Shown here in pieces: positions 25,695-34,169 of a DNA stretch of 64,000 nucleotides. The notes beneath the pieces were generated by a model. The model was not told the DNA's origin. It ran no database searches and saw only the letters and a list, made by a program, of their open reading frames with translations. A program made the position numbers and the translations under genes. The stretch is from Pseudarthrobacter sp. fls2-241-R2A-127. Lineage in GTDB: Bacteria > Actinomycetota > Actinomycetes > Actinomycetales > Micrococcaceae. Positions within the stretch are counted from its first letter, which is position 1. Each line of letters opens with the position of its first letter. Location: assembly GCF_030209355.1 (NCBI RefSeq), contig NZ_JARVSF010000041.1:1-64000 (forward strand). Reading direction: 5' to 3'.

Positions 25695-26621
25695 CTAGCC
25701 TGCCGGGACCTGTTCCGGAACGCCCCCGTCCCGGCGCTGGGACCTGGCGCTGGCATAGAGGCAGACCGTGGCCGCGGTCCCCAGGTTCAGGCTCTCCGCA
25801 GCCCCGTACACGGGAACAGCCACCCGGTGGTCGGCCAAGCCAAGCTCTTCCTCCGACAAGCCTTGGGCCTCGTTGCCGAAGAACCAGGCGGTTGGTGCGG
25901 CCAGGTCGTATACGGAGTCGGGGCCGTTTCCGGTGAGCCTGCGGCGGGCGCTCTCATCCTGCAGTACATCCAGGTCCAGTTGTCCATAACCGTCTGCGGC
26001 GAGGATGCCGATGCCGCGGGCCTTGCAGGCAGCCGCGAGTTCCGCCGGATCGGCTGCCAGGACCACGGGCAGGTGGAAGAGGGAGCCGGCGGTGGAGCGG
26101 ACTGCCTTGGGGTTGTAGATGTCAACGCTGGACGCGGTGAATACGACGGCGTCGGCACCGGCGGAATCTGCGGCGCGCAGCACTGTTCCGGCGTTACCGG
26201 GATCCCTGACCTGGCAGAGCACGGCAACCAGGCGCGGTCCGGCGTCGAGCACCTCCGCGAGGGAGACGTCAACGAACCGGCAGACGGCGACGATTCCCTG
26301 CGGATTGACCGTGTCCGCCATGGCCGCGAGGACTTCATCGGTGGCCAGCCGGGCAGTGGTTCCTTCGGCAAGCTCCTCGAACTCGGGAAACCGGTCCAGG
26401 CAGCTTTCGCTCGCGTAGACGTCCGTGACGATGCCCGGGGCTCCGGCCGCAAGGCGCTGCTGATGCAGCTTGAGCGCCTCCCGGACGGCCTGCGGTCCCT
26501 CTGCCAGGAACTGGCCACGCTTTAAACGGGCCGGGCGCCCTGCAAGCTTTGCCACGTCCCTGACCCGATCGGCTCGGGGATTGGAAAGTGGAAAATCTTG
26601 CGGGCGCCCGGTGTCGTTCAT
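25695..26621 (-). CDS. SpoU/TrmH-family RNA 2'-O-ribose methyltransferase
   Basis: An N-terminal substrate-binding part (GQFLAEGPQAVREAL) and a C-terminal knotted SPOUT domain with motif 1 DPGNAGTVLRAADSAGAD and motif 3 ESLNLGTAATVCLY. The ATG at 26621 (308 residues) matches where homologs begin, but lacks a ribosome site; a GTG at 26648 preceded by AGGAA would give 317. It follows rplT by 70 bases (43 for the longer form), a conserved placing after infC-rpmI-rplT that suggests an rRNA target. Confidence 0.92.
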   Translation of the reverse strand: MNDTGRPQDFPLSNPRADRVRDVAKLAGRPARLKRGQFLAEGPQAVREALKLHQQRLAAGAPGIVTDVYASESCLDRFPEFEELAEGTTARLATDEVLAAMADTVNPQGIVAVCRFVDVSLAEVLDAGPRLVAVLCQVRDPGNAGTVLRAADSAGADAVVFTASSVDIYNPKAVRSTAGSLFHLPVVLAADPAELAAACKARGIGILAADGYGQLDLDVLQDESARRRLTGNGPDSVYDLAAPTAWFFGNEAQGLSEEELGLADHRVAVPVYGAAESLNLGTAATVCLYASARSQRRDGGVPEQVPAG

Positions 26622-26691
26622 AGAAGAAACTGTAGTAGCTGCTGCCACCAGTTCCTGACCGGCCCCTCAGGGGAGGAGCGCTTCGCGGCCT

Positions 26692-27081
26692 CTAGGCTGC
26701 GGCGACCTTCTTGGCGGAGGTGTCAGCCGGCAGGGAGTCCTTGGCCACCTGGACCAGTGCGGCGAATGCGTTGGCGTCCGAGACGGCGAGCTCGGCCAGC
26801 ATACGGCGGTCAACCTCGACCTCAGCGGCCTTCAGGCCCTGGATCAGGCGGTTGTAGGTGAGGCCGTTGGCGCGGGACGCAGCGTTGATGCGCTGGATCC
26901 ACAGGCGGCGGAAGTCGCCCTTCTTCTTCTTGCGGTCACCGTAGCTGTACACAAACGAGTGCAGCAGCTGCTCTTTGGCCTTGCGGTACAGGCGCGAACG
27001 CTGTCCGCGGTAACCCTTTGCCCGCTCAAGGACAACCCGGCGCTTCTTGTGGGCGTTGACCGCCCTCTTCACACGTGCCAC
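26692..27081 (-). CDS. rplT: 50S ribosomal protein L20
   Basis: 129 residues, basic. ARVKRAVNAHKKRR, then RGQRSRLYRKAKEQ and IQRINAASRANGLTYN are the conserved L20 segments. The GTG at 27081 has AAGGAG 7 bases upstream; a longer frame to 27111 adds no conserved residues. The protein binds 23S rRNA early in assembly. Confidence 0.98.
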   Translation of the reverse strand: MARVKRAVNAHKKRRVVLERAKGYRGQRSRLYRKAKEQLLHSFVYSYGDRKKKKGDFRRLWIQRINAASRANGLTYNRLIQGLKAAEVEVDRRMLAELAVSDANAFAALVQVAKDSLPADTSAKKVAAA

Positions 27082-27199
27082 GTGCGTACTCCTTCGAAAA
27101 TCTGATCCCAAGCATCTGTTGCCGGAAATCCGGCGGCCTGAGAAGGCTGTTTGGCAGAAGACGAACCGCCAGGGGGCGGCCCATCAATAAACTTGGAAA

Positions 27200-27394
27200 C
27201 TAGATGCCGAGCATCTTCCGGATGACCTTGGCATCGCCCTTGAAGACGATCTTGTCGCCGGCGAGGCGGCGGGTCAGGCGGCTGGACTTGTGCTCCAGGT
27301 AGTGGCGGCGGTTGGCCTGCTGGCGGCGCAGCTTGCCGCTGCCGGTCAGCTTGAAGCGCTTCTTAGCACCACTGTGGGTCTTCATCTTCGGCAT
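27200..27394 (-). CDS. rpmI: 50S ribosomal protein L35
   Basis: 64 residues, MPKMKTHSGAKKRFKLTGSG, the standard L35 N-terminus. AAGGAGA precedes the ATG at a normal distance. It lies between infC and rplT, with 118-121 bases on each side that carry hairpins rather than genes. Confidence 0.99.
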   Translation of the reverse strand: MPKMKTHSGAKKRFKLTGSGKLRRQQANRRHYLEHKSSRLTRRLAGDKIVFKGDAKVIRKMLGI

Positions 27395-27482
27395 GGGAAC
27401 CGATCTCCTTACGTTTCTGCGGGCCCTGGGGCCGGCAGTTCTATCGCGCAGCCGCCCCTGCGGGCAGCATGCTGGTTGCTGA

Positions 27483-27508
27483 CTGCCGGAGGGCGGAACC
27501 TCCGGCAG
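27483..27508 (-). terminator. Hairpin between infC and rpmI
   Basis: A perfect 10-base stem CTGCCGGAGG/CCTCCGGCAG with a 6-base loop directly follows the infC stop. There is no T-run after it on the minus strand, so partial attenuation or RNase processing between the IF-3 and ribosomal-protein messages is more likely than full termination. Confidence 0.55.
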
Positions 27509-27515
27509 CTGTGAA

Positions 27516-28583
27516 CTAGTTGGTCTTCTTACCCGCCGGCTTCGGCGCTGCCTTGGGGGCAGGGCGGGCAGCAGGCTTCGGTGCAGCAGGCCTGGCCACC
27601 GGCTTTGGCGGTGCAGGCACGGCAGCGGGCTTCGGCGCCGCTGCCGCCGGCTTGGCGGCAGTCGCGGGCTTCGGCGCTGCGGCGGCGGCCTTCGGAGCTT
27701 CCTCCTTGGGCGCAGCAGCCTCCTGCTTCGGAGCTTCCTGCTTCGGAGCCTCCTGCTTAGGTGCAGCAGCCTTAGGTGCAGCAGCCTTGGGAGCTTCCTG
27801 CTCGGGAGCAGGTGCCGCCTTGGGTGCTTCCTCCGTAACGGCTTCCTGTTCGGGAGCCGGTGCGGCAGGCGCCTCGGTAGCGGCAGTTTCCTCCGGAGCC
27901 GTATCCGGTTCGGTGGAAACGGTGAACCCTTCCGGCAGGAGGTCGGCCAGTGACTGGGTCATGGGCGACTGGTCCGTGCCGGACGTGTCCACGCGGCCGG
28001 CGGCCTTGGCTTCGTTCTGTGCCTTGGCCTCGGCGCGCTGGGTGGCGCGGCGGGCTTCAGCCTTGGCCTCGGCCTTGTTCTTCAGCGGACCCACAACCAT
28101 GACCATGTTGCGGCCATCGATGCGGGGGCTGGACTCCACCACGCCAACTTCGGCGACGTCGTCCGCGAAGCGCTGGAGCAGGCGGATACCCATTTCCGGG
28201 CGCTGCTGCTCACGGCCGCGGAACTGGATCATGGCCTTGACCTTGTCCCCGGCGCCGAGGAAGCGAAGGGCGTGGCCCCGCTTGGTCTCGTAGTCGTGGG
28301 TGTCAATCTTGAGGCGGAACCGGATTTCCTTCAGAACGGTGTTCGTCTGGTTCTTCCGTGCTTCACGTGCCTTGACCGCGGCCTCGTACTTGTACTTGCC
28401 GAAGTCCATCAGCTTGCACACCGGAGGCTTCGCCTGAGGTGCAACTTCAACGAGATCAAGGTCGGACTCGGCAGCCAGTCGCAGGGCATCCTCAATACGG
28501 ACGATTCCTACCTGTTCACCTGCAGGGCCGACCAGCCGCACCTCGGGGACGCGGATACGCTCATTGATTCTTGGCTCGCTAAT
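27516..28583 (-). CDS. infC: Translation initiation factor IF-3 with AUU start and long low-complexity tail
   Basis: Binds the 30S subunit, blocks 50S joining and checks the start codon. Residues 2-180 hold both domains (SEPRINERIRVPEV; KEIRFRLKIDTHDYETK). The frame starts with ATT at 28583: AGGAG lies 7 bases upstream, homology begins with the next codon, and no ATG, GTG or TTG fits. AUU starts on infC are known from E. coli, where IF-3 rejects its own start and so autoregulates. Residues about 190-355 are an Ala/Pro/Lys/Glu tail absent from ordinary IF-3 (about 180 residues). Confidence 0.96.
   Translation of the reverse strand: MSEPRINERIRVPEVRLVGPAGEQVGIVRIEDALRLAAESDLDLVEVAPQAKPPVCKLMDFGKYKYEAAVKAREARKNQTNTVLKEIRFRLKIDTHDYETKRGHALRFLGAGDKVKAMIQFRGREQQRPEMGIRLLQRFADDVAEVGVVESSPRIDGRNMVMVVGPLKNKAEAKAEARRATQRAEAKAQNEAKAAGRVDTSGTDQSPMTQSLADLLPEGFTVSTEPDTAPEETAATEAPAAPAPEQEAVTEEAPKAAPAPEQEAPKAAAPKAAAPKQEAPKQEAPKQEAAAPKEEAPKAAAAAPKPATAAKPAAAAPKPAAVPAPPKPVARPAAPKPAARPAPKAAPKPAGKKTN
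27718..27789 (-). repeat. 15-base tandem repeats in the infC tail
   Basis: About three 15-base units coding PKQEA (roughly 27718-27762) and then two coding PKAAA-type units. The repeats stay in frame and keep the Lys/Pro/Glu/Ala composition, so length change by slippage would not break the gene. Confidence 0.7.
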
Positions 28584-28626
28584 GTTAAAGCTCCTGTGTT
28601 TGTTGTTGTGTCCGGCAAATAGAGAA

Positions 28627-28656
28627 GGCCCCCAATTGCCGGAGCAATCGAAGGCC
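28627..28656 (-). promoter_or_regulatory. Leader hairpin upstream of infC
   Basis: An inner ATTGC/GCAAT stem and outer GGCC/GGCC pairing, followed on the minus strand by TTCTCTATTTG, lie 44 bases upstream of the AUU start. This may be an attenuator in the infC leader, as many infC-rpmI-rplT operons have one; the sequence alone cannot show the ligand. The rest of the leader up to 28942 shows no gene. Confidence 0.4.
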
Positions 28657-28942
28657 TCAGATAGGTTGGCGAAGCCGCCCCGGCAACGGGGAAGCACGCG
28701 CACAGTTCCGGCATATGCCGGTTCCATGCCCAACCAGTTACCCGGCAACCTTTCGTCCCCGGCGGTTCGCAAGGAACCTGGGAACAGCGGCTGACGCGGG
28801 TGGGAGAGAACTCCGCTTGCAAACTGTATGCCATTCTACAGAAAAAATTCCCGCCAACGCCGCGAAGCGCTGCTGGGAACCCATCGTTTGGAACGATTTC
28901 TGAAATAACGACATCCAGTCGGTCTGTGTCAAGCTTACCAGT

Positions 28943-29329
28943 ATGAGCACCTCAGACAGTAATTCGTACGTTTTCGAGCCCGCGGACGCAGGCGCGGACG
29001 TTTCACAGCAGATCCGCGACATCTCGGAGGTCCCCGCCATCGAGGTGATCACCACTGCCGCCGTGCACCTCATGAGCGCCGCCGCCGTGAAGCTGGGGCT
29101 CGCCGCCGAAGACAACGCAGCCGAACTCAAGGACCTGGACGAGGCCCGGAAACTGATCACCGCCCTTGCCGGCCTGGTCACCGCGGCCGCCCCGGAAATC
29201 GGCTCCCAGCACGCCGGACCGTTGCGCGATGGCCTTCGGTCCCTCCAGCTTGCCTTCCGTGAGGAGTCCTTGATTCCCGACGCTCCGGGCAAGGGCCCGG
29301 GCGAAAAGTACACCGGGGCCGTGAACTAG
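28943..29329 (+). CDS. DUF1844-family protein
   Basis: 128 residues, acidic. The core EVITTAAVHLMSAAAVKLGL with LDEARKLITALAGLV is the DUF1844 pattern. It is commonly found divergent from infC in actinobacteria. The function is unknown; no catalytic motif or membrane segment that I would trust. It ends before a strong hairpin. Confidence 0.88.
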   Translation: MSTSDSNSYVFEPADAGADVSQQIRDISEVPAIEVITTAAVHLMSAAAVKLGLAAEDNAAELKDLDEARKLITALAGLVTAAAPEIGSQHAGPLRDGLRSLQLAFREESLIPDAPGKGPGEKYTGAVN

Positions 29330-29354
29330 CGCCGGACTCCCCCACGCAACGCCC

Positions 29355-29390
29355 GACGGCGGGACGACCACGCAAGGTCGTCCCGCCGTC
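29355..29390. terminator. Perfect 15-base stem hairpin between convergent genes
   Basis: GACGGCGGGACGACC (29355-29369), 6-base loop, complement at 29376-29390. No T-run, but the stem is strong and the place, 26 bases past the DUF1844 stop and facing the MFS gene stop at 29463, fits a bidirectional terminator. Confidence 0.75.
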
Positions 29391-29462
29391 GTCGTATCCC
29401 CGAAAAAGCGGCCGCTTCGCCAGGTGCAGCGCCGCCTCCGCCGCGGCGGCGCGCCGGACCAA

Positions 29463-30773
29463 CTACCGGGGAGCAGTTGGACGGACGGGCATCCCGCGCC
29501 GGCGCCGCTGCAGGGCCAACCCCACCAGGCACAGCAGCACGCCCGCGCCGCCGACGGAAACGAAGCCGCCGGAGGGGCCCATCAGGTCGATGAAGATTCC
29601 CGCCAGCGGCGAACCGAGCGCAACACCGGCTGTCAGGGCCGAGCCGTACCAGCCCATCGCCTCCCCGCGCCGCTCCTCCGGGACAAGGTCCGCCACCTTC
29701 TCGGAGGCCGCCGAGAGCACCGGGGCACACAGCAGCCCGGGCAGGAGGGAGACGAAAGCCAGCGTCCAGGTGTCGTGGGCCAGGGCCATGGGCAGGGTCA
29801 GGGCCGCCATGCCCAGCAGCAGGAAGACGGGCGGGACGGGCCGGTGCATGGCGCCGTAGATGACACCACCCACTACGGAGGCCGCGCACCAAAAGACAAA
29901 GACGATGCCGATTTCGCTCTGGTGTCCGCCGATTTCAAGGGCGGCAACAATGCCGACGTCGGTGCCGCTCAGGACCATGCCGGCTCCGGCTGCCACCGCG
30001 AAGAGGGCCGCCACGGTGGCGGTGAACCAGGAGAAGCCGCCCGCCAACCTGCCCCGCAGGCCTTCCTGCGGGGCGGCGGCGCCGGCGGGCGCCAGTTCTG
30101 CGGCGGCTTCCTGGACATGTGCCGGTGCGGTGGAGACGACGGCGGCCTCCGCCGCGTGCTGCTCGTCAACGGCGAGTACCGCACCCTGCCCCGCACTGCG
30201 GGTGGGCGGGTTGAACCACATGAGGAACAAGCCGGCCAGCGACGTCGCTATGCCCACCACGGTCAAGCCGGCGGTGGTGAACCCGCTGGTGGCCACGACG
30301 GCGCCCGCCGCCGGGCCGATCATGAACACCATTTCCGTGGTGATGGCGTCCAGGGCAAAGGCGGTGCGGCGCTGCTCCCCTTCGGCCAGGACGCCCAGTG
30401 ACTGCCGGACGACGCTGAAGATGGGAAGTGTGAGCAGGCCGCCGACGAAGACGAGCGGCAGGAGCCACTGGTAGGAAACGTGCGGCACCACGGACCAGAT
30501 GATGGTCTCCGAGATCACCGACGGGATCAGTGCCGTCCGCAGGCCCACGGTGTCAACGCGCCGGCCACGCCAGGGTGCGCCAAGGGCAATGCCAATGGTC
30601 ATCACTGCAGCGGCGGCGCCGGCCGCGGCGTAGCCCTGGCCAAGGGTCAGGACGATGTGGAGGGTGAGCAGGACGCCGGCGGCCGAGTGCGGGATCCGGG
30701 CAACCATGCCCACCAGCAGCAGCCGCCGGATGGGCCGGACAGCGAGCAACTCCCGGTAGAGAGCGAAATTCAC
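29463..30773 (-). CDS. MFS transporter
   Basis: 436 residues, about 12 helices, with a cytoplasmic central loop (about 205-245) rich in Ala and Glu. The multidrug-type pattern is weak and the substrate unknown. Its last codons and TAG stop lie in a palindromic sequence whose 13 bases CCGGGGAGCAGTT match the hairpin at the window start. Upstream, 56 bases separate it from the SseB-family gene on the same strand. Confidence 0.85.
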   Translation of the reverse strand: MNFALYRELLAVRPIRRLLLVGMVARIPHSAAGVLLTLHIVLTLGQGYAAAGAAAAVMTIGIALGAPWRGRRVDTVGLRTALIPSVISETIIWSVVPHVSYQWLLPLVFVGGLLTLPIFSVVRQSLGVLAEGEQRRTAFALDAITTEMVFMIGPAAGAVVATSGFTTAGLTVVGIATSLAGLFLMWFNPPTRSAGQGAVLAVDEQHAAEAAVVSTAPAHVQEAAAELAPAGAAAPQEGLRGRLAGGFSWFTATVAALFAVAAGAGMVLSGTDVGIVAALEIGGHQSEIGIVFVFWCAASVVGGVIYGAMHRPVPPVFLLLGMAALTLPMALAHDTWTLAFVSLLPGLLCAPVLSAASEKVADLVPEERRGEAMGWYGSALTAGVALGSPLAGIFIDLMGPSGGFVSVGGAGVLLCLVGLALQRRRRGMPVRPTAPR

Positions 30774-30829
30774 GAAACGATCCTTCAGGGTCTACCCCGG
30801 CGCGGGCGGGGTCACCATCCGGCCGGCAG

Positions 30830-31714
30830 CTAGTCGGGAGCGCGCCTGAGCTTGATGTCCAGGGAATCGACGCGCTCCCCAAACAATACATTCCGGGACC
30901 ATTCCACCTGCAGGCCTGCCACCAGTTCCTGGACAGCCGCAGCGTCCAGGCCGTCCTCAAGGTAGAGCACCACCTGCAGTTCGGGTCCGGCACCGCCGCC
31001 GTGGACCACCGTGCCGTCCGCCGCGGCAGCTGCCACTCCCCTGCCCGGCAGGAGTTCGATGCCGCGGACCGCGGGAAACCCGGAGGCCGCACGGCCTAAT
31101 TCGCCGGCCAGCTCACGGTCTTCGTAGGAGGGGACCCAGTTGTGCTGCTTGGCCAGGGCCCAGACGGCCGGCCGGCGGACCACGAACGTGAAGTCGGCCC
31201 CTGGGTCCAGGACCAGCAGTTCAGCACCTTCAGCGACGGCAGAGAGCGCGGCGCGGGCCGCGTACACAGCAACCGGCCGGGCCTCGGGGTGCCATGCTGA
31301 GAGCGCGGCCGCCGAGGTGAAAGCCGGGAGCGCGGTCCGGCCGTCGGCGGCCTTCAGCGTGACCAGGGCCATGTCCGCCTGCTTGTCGGCGTGCAGCCCG
31401 TGATCCGTTTCAGCTTCTTCTGCCAGCTGCGCCACGATGGGGATGAACACCCGGGCCGTCGCCAGCGCGGCCACCACGCCGGCTTCGCTGCCGCTCCCCT
31501 GCCGGAGCGCGGCCACGGCGGCGAGGTACCCGGCGTCGGCCGTGCCGTCGTCGTCCTCAAAGTTGTGGATCTTCGCGTCCTCGCCGGCCAGGCTGCGCCC
31601 GGCCCACGGCCGGCCCGCGGAGTCCGAGGGCCCGCCGGCACCGGCGAGGGCTGCGGCGATATGTCCTGGCAGTGGGCGGCCTGCGGGGCGTACCGGTTTT
31701 TCGGAGCTGGGCAT
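30830..31714 (-). CDS. SseB-family protein
   Basis: 294 residues. The central part, ALVTLKAADGRTALPAFTS near 125-143 and AALSAVAEGAELLVLDPGAD near 164-183, is the SseB N-terminal-domain pattern; a second half (about 195-294) resembles the C-terminal SseB part. The role is unknown in free-living actinobacteria. It is 21 bases downstream of priA and probably in the his transcript. Confidence 0.85.
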   Translation of the reverse strand: MPSSEKPVRPAGRPLPGHIAAALAGAGGPSDSAGRPWAGRSLAGEDAKIHNFEDDDGTADAGYLAAVAALRQGSGSEAGVVAALATARVFIPIVAQLAEEAETDHGLHADKQADMALVTLKAADGRTALPAFTSAAALSAWHPEARPVAVYAARAALSAVAEGAELLVLDPGADFTFVVRRPAVWALAKQHNWVPSYEDRELAGELGRAASGFPAVRGIELLPGRGVAAAAADGTVVHGGGAGPELQVVLYLEDGLDAAAVQELVAGLQVEWSRNVLFGERVDSLDIKLRRAPD

Positions 31715-31735
31715 GGCCGGGCTGCTTCCCCGCGC

Positions 31736-32488
31736 CTAGCGGCGGCCGGCGACGTCGAGGGCTTCGGGCAGCGTGAAGGCCCCGGCATAGAGGGCCTTGC
31801 CCACGATGGCGCCTTCGACGCCCAGCGGCACCAGCGAACGGAGGACCTTCAGGTCATCGAGGCTGGAGATGCCGCCGGAGGCCACCACGGGCTTGCCGGT
31901 CTTCTCCACCATCTGGCGCAGGAGTTCAACGTTGGGTCCCTGCAGGGTGCCGTCCTTGGTTACGTCGGTCACCACGTAGCGGGCGCAGCCGGCCTCTTCG
32001 AGGCGGCCCAGCACGTCCCAGAGGTCCCCGCCTTCCTTGGTCCAGCCACGGCCGGCCAGGGTGGTGCCCCGGACGTCAAGGCCGACGGCGATCTTGTCGC
32101 CAAAGCGATCGATGGCCCGGCGGGTCCACTCCGGATTTTCCAGCGCAGCGGTGCCCAGGTTGACCCGGGCCACGCCCAGGTCCAGGGCCGCTTCGAGGGT
32201 CTCGTCGTCGCGAAGACCGCCCGAGAGTTCCACCTTGATGTCCAGCCGGCCCACCACGTCGCGGAGCAGGTCCGCGTTGGAGCCGCGCCCGAACGCCGCA
32301 TCCAGGTCCACCAGGTGCACCCATTCGGCGCCCTGTTGCTGCCAGTTCAGCGCCGCGTCCAGGGGCGTGCCGTAGCTGGTTTCGCTGCCTGCCTCGCCCT
32401 GGACCAGCCGGACGGCCTGCCCATTGACGACGTCGACGGCGGGCAGCAGTTCAAGGACCGGCAGGTCATGTGCGGTGGTCATACTCAT
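31736..32488 (-). CDS. priA: Phosphoribosyl isomerase (HisA, probably bifunctional PriA)
   Basis: A (beta-alpha)8 barrel of 250 residues that isomerises ProFAR in histidine synthesis. Catalytic Asp near residue 19 (LLPAVDVVNGQAVRLVQG) and Asp near 175 (VTDVTKDGT) are present, with phosphate loops GGLRDD and ASGGISS. In actinobacteria this enzyme often also does the TrpF step of tryptophan synthesis; that dual use is family knowledge, not shown here. Confidence 0.95.
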   Translation of the reverse strand: MSMTTAHDLPVLELLPAVDVVNGQAVRLVQGEAGSETSYGTPLDAALNWQQQGAEWVHLVDLDAAFGRGSNADLLRDVVGRLDIKVELSGGLRDDETLEAALDLGVARVNLGTAALENPEWTRRAIDRFGDKIAVGLDVRGTTLAGRGWTKEGGDLWDVLGRLEEAGCARYVVTDVTKDGTLQGPNVELLRQMVEKTGKPVVASGGISSLDDLKVLRSLVPLGVEGAIVGKALYAGAFTLPEALDVAGRR

Positions 32489-32558
32489 CCTCAGTTTTGG
32501 TTCTTCGGGACAGGGGCAAGGGCGAAAGCGGCGGCGTGAATGGAGCGGGCCAGCGGGA

Positions 32559-32717
32559 TCAGCCGGCGGGCAGCGTGAGCAGGTAGGCGGCCAGCAGCGA
32601 CATGGCTGCCAGGACGTAGAACGACACCTGCGTCCACAGCGGCTTGTGCTGTTGCCGGAACGAGATGCCGCCGCCGATCAGGATTCCGGCGAGGCCCATC
32701 AGGAGTACGGACCACAT
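32559..32717 (-). CDS. Small conserved-looking membrane protein in the his operon
   Basis: A 52-residue frame begins with ATG directly on the hisH stop (TAGATG) and ends 70 bases before priA. It has two hydrophobic segments (VLLMGLAGILIGGGISF and FYVLAAMSLLAAYLLTL) joined by a polar RQQHKPLWTQ loop, the profile of a two-helix membrane protein. Exact abutment with hisH argues that it is real. The function is unknown. Confidence 0.7.
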   Translation of the reverse strand: MWSVLLMGLAGILIGGGISFRQQHKPLWTQVSFYVLAAMSLLAAYLLTLPAG

Positions 32718-33485
32718 CTAGGCGCCGCTGCCGGCTTCGGCCGGGGAGGCGCCGTTCGCGGCTTCTGCGGTGGCGGGCTTGCGGAGGCCTTCCACCCAAT
32801 TGCGCAGCAGCCGGGCGCCGGCGTCACCGGACTTCTCCGGGTGGAACTGGGTCGCGCACAGCGGCCCATTCTCGACGGCGGCGATGAAGGGGCCGCCGTG
32901 CTCGGACCAGGTAACCAGGGGAGCCGCCATTCGCGGCTGGATCACGTCGAAGTTCCACTCCTGCACACCATAGGAATGCACGAAGTAGAACCGCTCGTTT
33001 TCGACGCCGGCGAACAACTTGGAGCCTTCGGGCACCTTGACGGTGTTCCAGCCCATGTGCGGGACAACCTCGGCGCGCAGTGCCTCCACCTTGCCGGGCC
33101 ATTCACCGATGCCTTCGGCTTCGGTGCCGTGCTCCACGCCCGCCTCGAAGAGGACCTGCAAACCCACGCAGATGCCCAGTACGGGACGTCCGCCTGCCAC
33201 GCGCCTGCCGATGAGCCGGATGCCGTCCACGGCCTTGAGTTCGCGCATCACGGTCTCGAATGCGCCGACGCCGGGGACCACCAGGCCGTCGGCGTTGAGC
33301 ACGTCCTCCGGCTTGGCGCTGAGGATCACTTCCGCACCGGCGCGCTCCAGGGCACGAACGGCGGAGCGGACGTTCCCGGATCCGTAGTCGAGTACCGTCA
33401 CCGTGGGCTTGCCCTCGGGCGACGGGAGCCTCTGCGCCGCGGTGGGGTCGATGATTGCTCCGTCCTTGAGGATCTGGCCGCTCAC
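32718..33485 (-). CDS. hisH: Imidazole glycerol phosphate synthase, glutaminase subunit
   Basis: Class I amidotransferase feeding ammonia to HisF. The nucleophile Cys in GICVGLQ and the His-Glu pair in FHPEKSG are intact. 255 residues, longer than usual owing to an N-terminal run of about 27 residues before VTVLDYGSGNV and a C-terminal Ala-rich tail. The GTG overlaps the hisB stop as GTGA. hisF is not in this window. Confidence 0.97.
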   Translation of the reverse strand: MSGQILKDGAIIDPTAAQRLPSPEGKPTVTVLDYGSGNVRSAVRALERAGAEVILSAKPEDVLNADGLVVPGVGAFETVMRELKAVDGIRLIGRRVAGGRPVLGICVGLQVLFEAGVEHGTEAEGIGEWPGKVEALRAEVVPHMGWNTVKVPEGSKLFAGVENERFYFVHSYGVQEWNFDVIQPRMAAPLVTWSEHGGPFIAAVENGPLCATQFHPEKSGDAGARLLRNWVEGLRKPATAEAANGASPAEAGSGA

Positions 33486-34108
33486 AGTGCACCCTTGGTG
33501 GACGGGATGCCCTCGACTCGGGGATCGGGTTCGACGGCGGCGCGCAGGGCACGCGCGAACGCCTTGAACTGCGCCTCCACAATGTGGTGCGGGTCCCGGC
33601 CGGCCAGGACGTTCATGTGCAGGCAGATGCCGGCGTGCAGCGTGATTGCCTCAAAGACGTGGCGGGTGAGGGAGCCGGTGAAGTGGCCACCGATCAGGTG
33701 GTACTCCTGGCCTGCGGGCTCGCCGCCGTGAACCAGGTAGGGACGCCCGGAGACGTCCACCACGGCGTTGGCGAGGGCTTCATCCAGGGGCACGGTGGCC
33801 TCGCCGAAGCGGCGGATCCCGGCCTTGTTCCCCAAGGCGGTCCGCAGGACTTCGCCGAACGTGATGGCGACGTCCTCCACGGTGTGGTGGACGTCGATGT
33901 GGGTGTCACCGGTGGCTTTGACAGTCATGTCGATCAGTGAGTGCTTGCACAATGCCGTCAGCATGTGATCGTAGAACGGCACGGAGGTGTCGATGTCGGA
34001 CACGCCCGTTCCGTCGAGGTTGATCTCCACGAGGACGGAGGACTCGCTGGTGGCGCGCTCCATGCGGGCGGTCCGGGCCGCAGCCGTGGTCGATCCGGTT
34101 GAACTCAT
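33482..34108 (-). CDS. hisB: Imidazoleglycerol-phosphate dehydratase
   Basis: Monofunctional dehydratase, 208 residues, with the metal-binding HHTVEDVAI and the repeat DPHHIVEAQFKAFARAL. There is no fused histidinol phosphatase as in enterics. It lies 61 bases after hisC and overlaps hisH. Confidence 0.98.
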   Translation of the reverse strand: MSSTGSTTAAARTARMERATSESSVLVEINLDGTGVSDIDTSVPFYDHMLTALCKHSLIDMTVKATGDTHIDVHHTVEDVAITFGEVLRTALGNKAGIRRFGEATVPLDEALANAVVDVSGRPYLVHGGEPAGQEYHLIGGHFTGSLTRHVFEAITLHAGICLHMNVLAGRDPHHIVEAQFKAFARALRAAVEPDPRVEGIPSTKGAL

Positions 34109-34169
34109 GGTGAAGGGTCCTTAGTGGGAGAAGGAGTGGTTCAGGGCGTCCAGCGCCGCAGTACCAAGT

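Noticed and set aside
27718..27789. Short tandem repeats considered as a CRISPR array
   Set aside because: 15-base units without unique spacers, in frame with infC and coding a simple Pro/Lys/Glu/Ala tail.
28508..28834. Frames in the infC leader that could be an upstream gene or extend IF-3
   Set aside because: IF-3 homology begins exactly at the ATT codon with a well-placed AGGAG; upstream residues have no counterpart.
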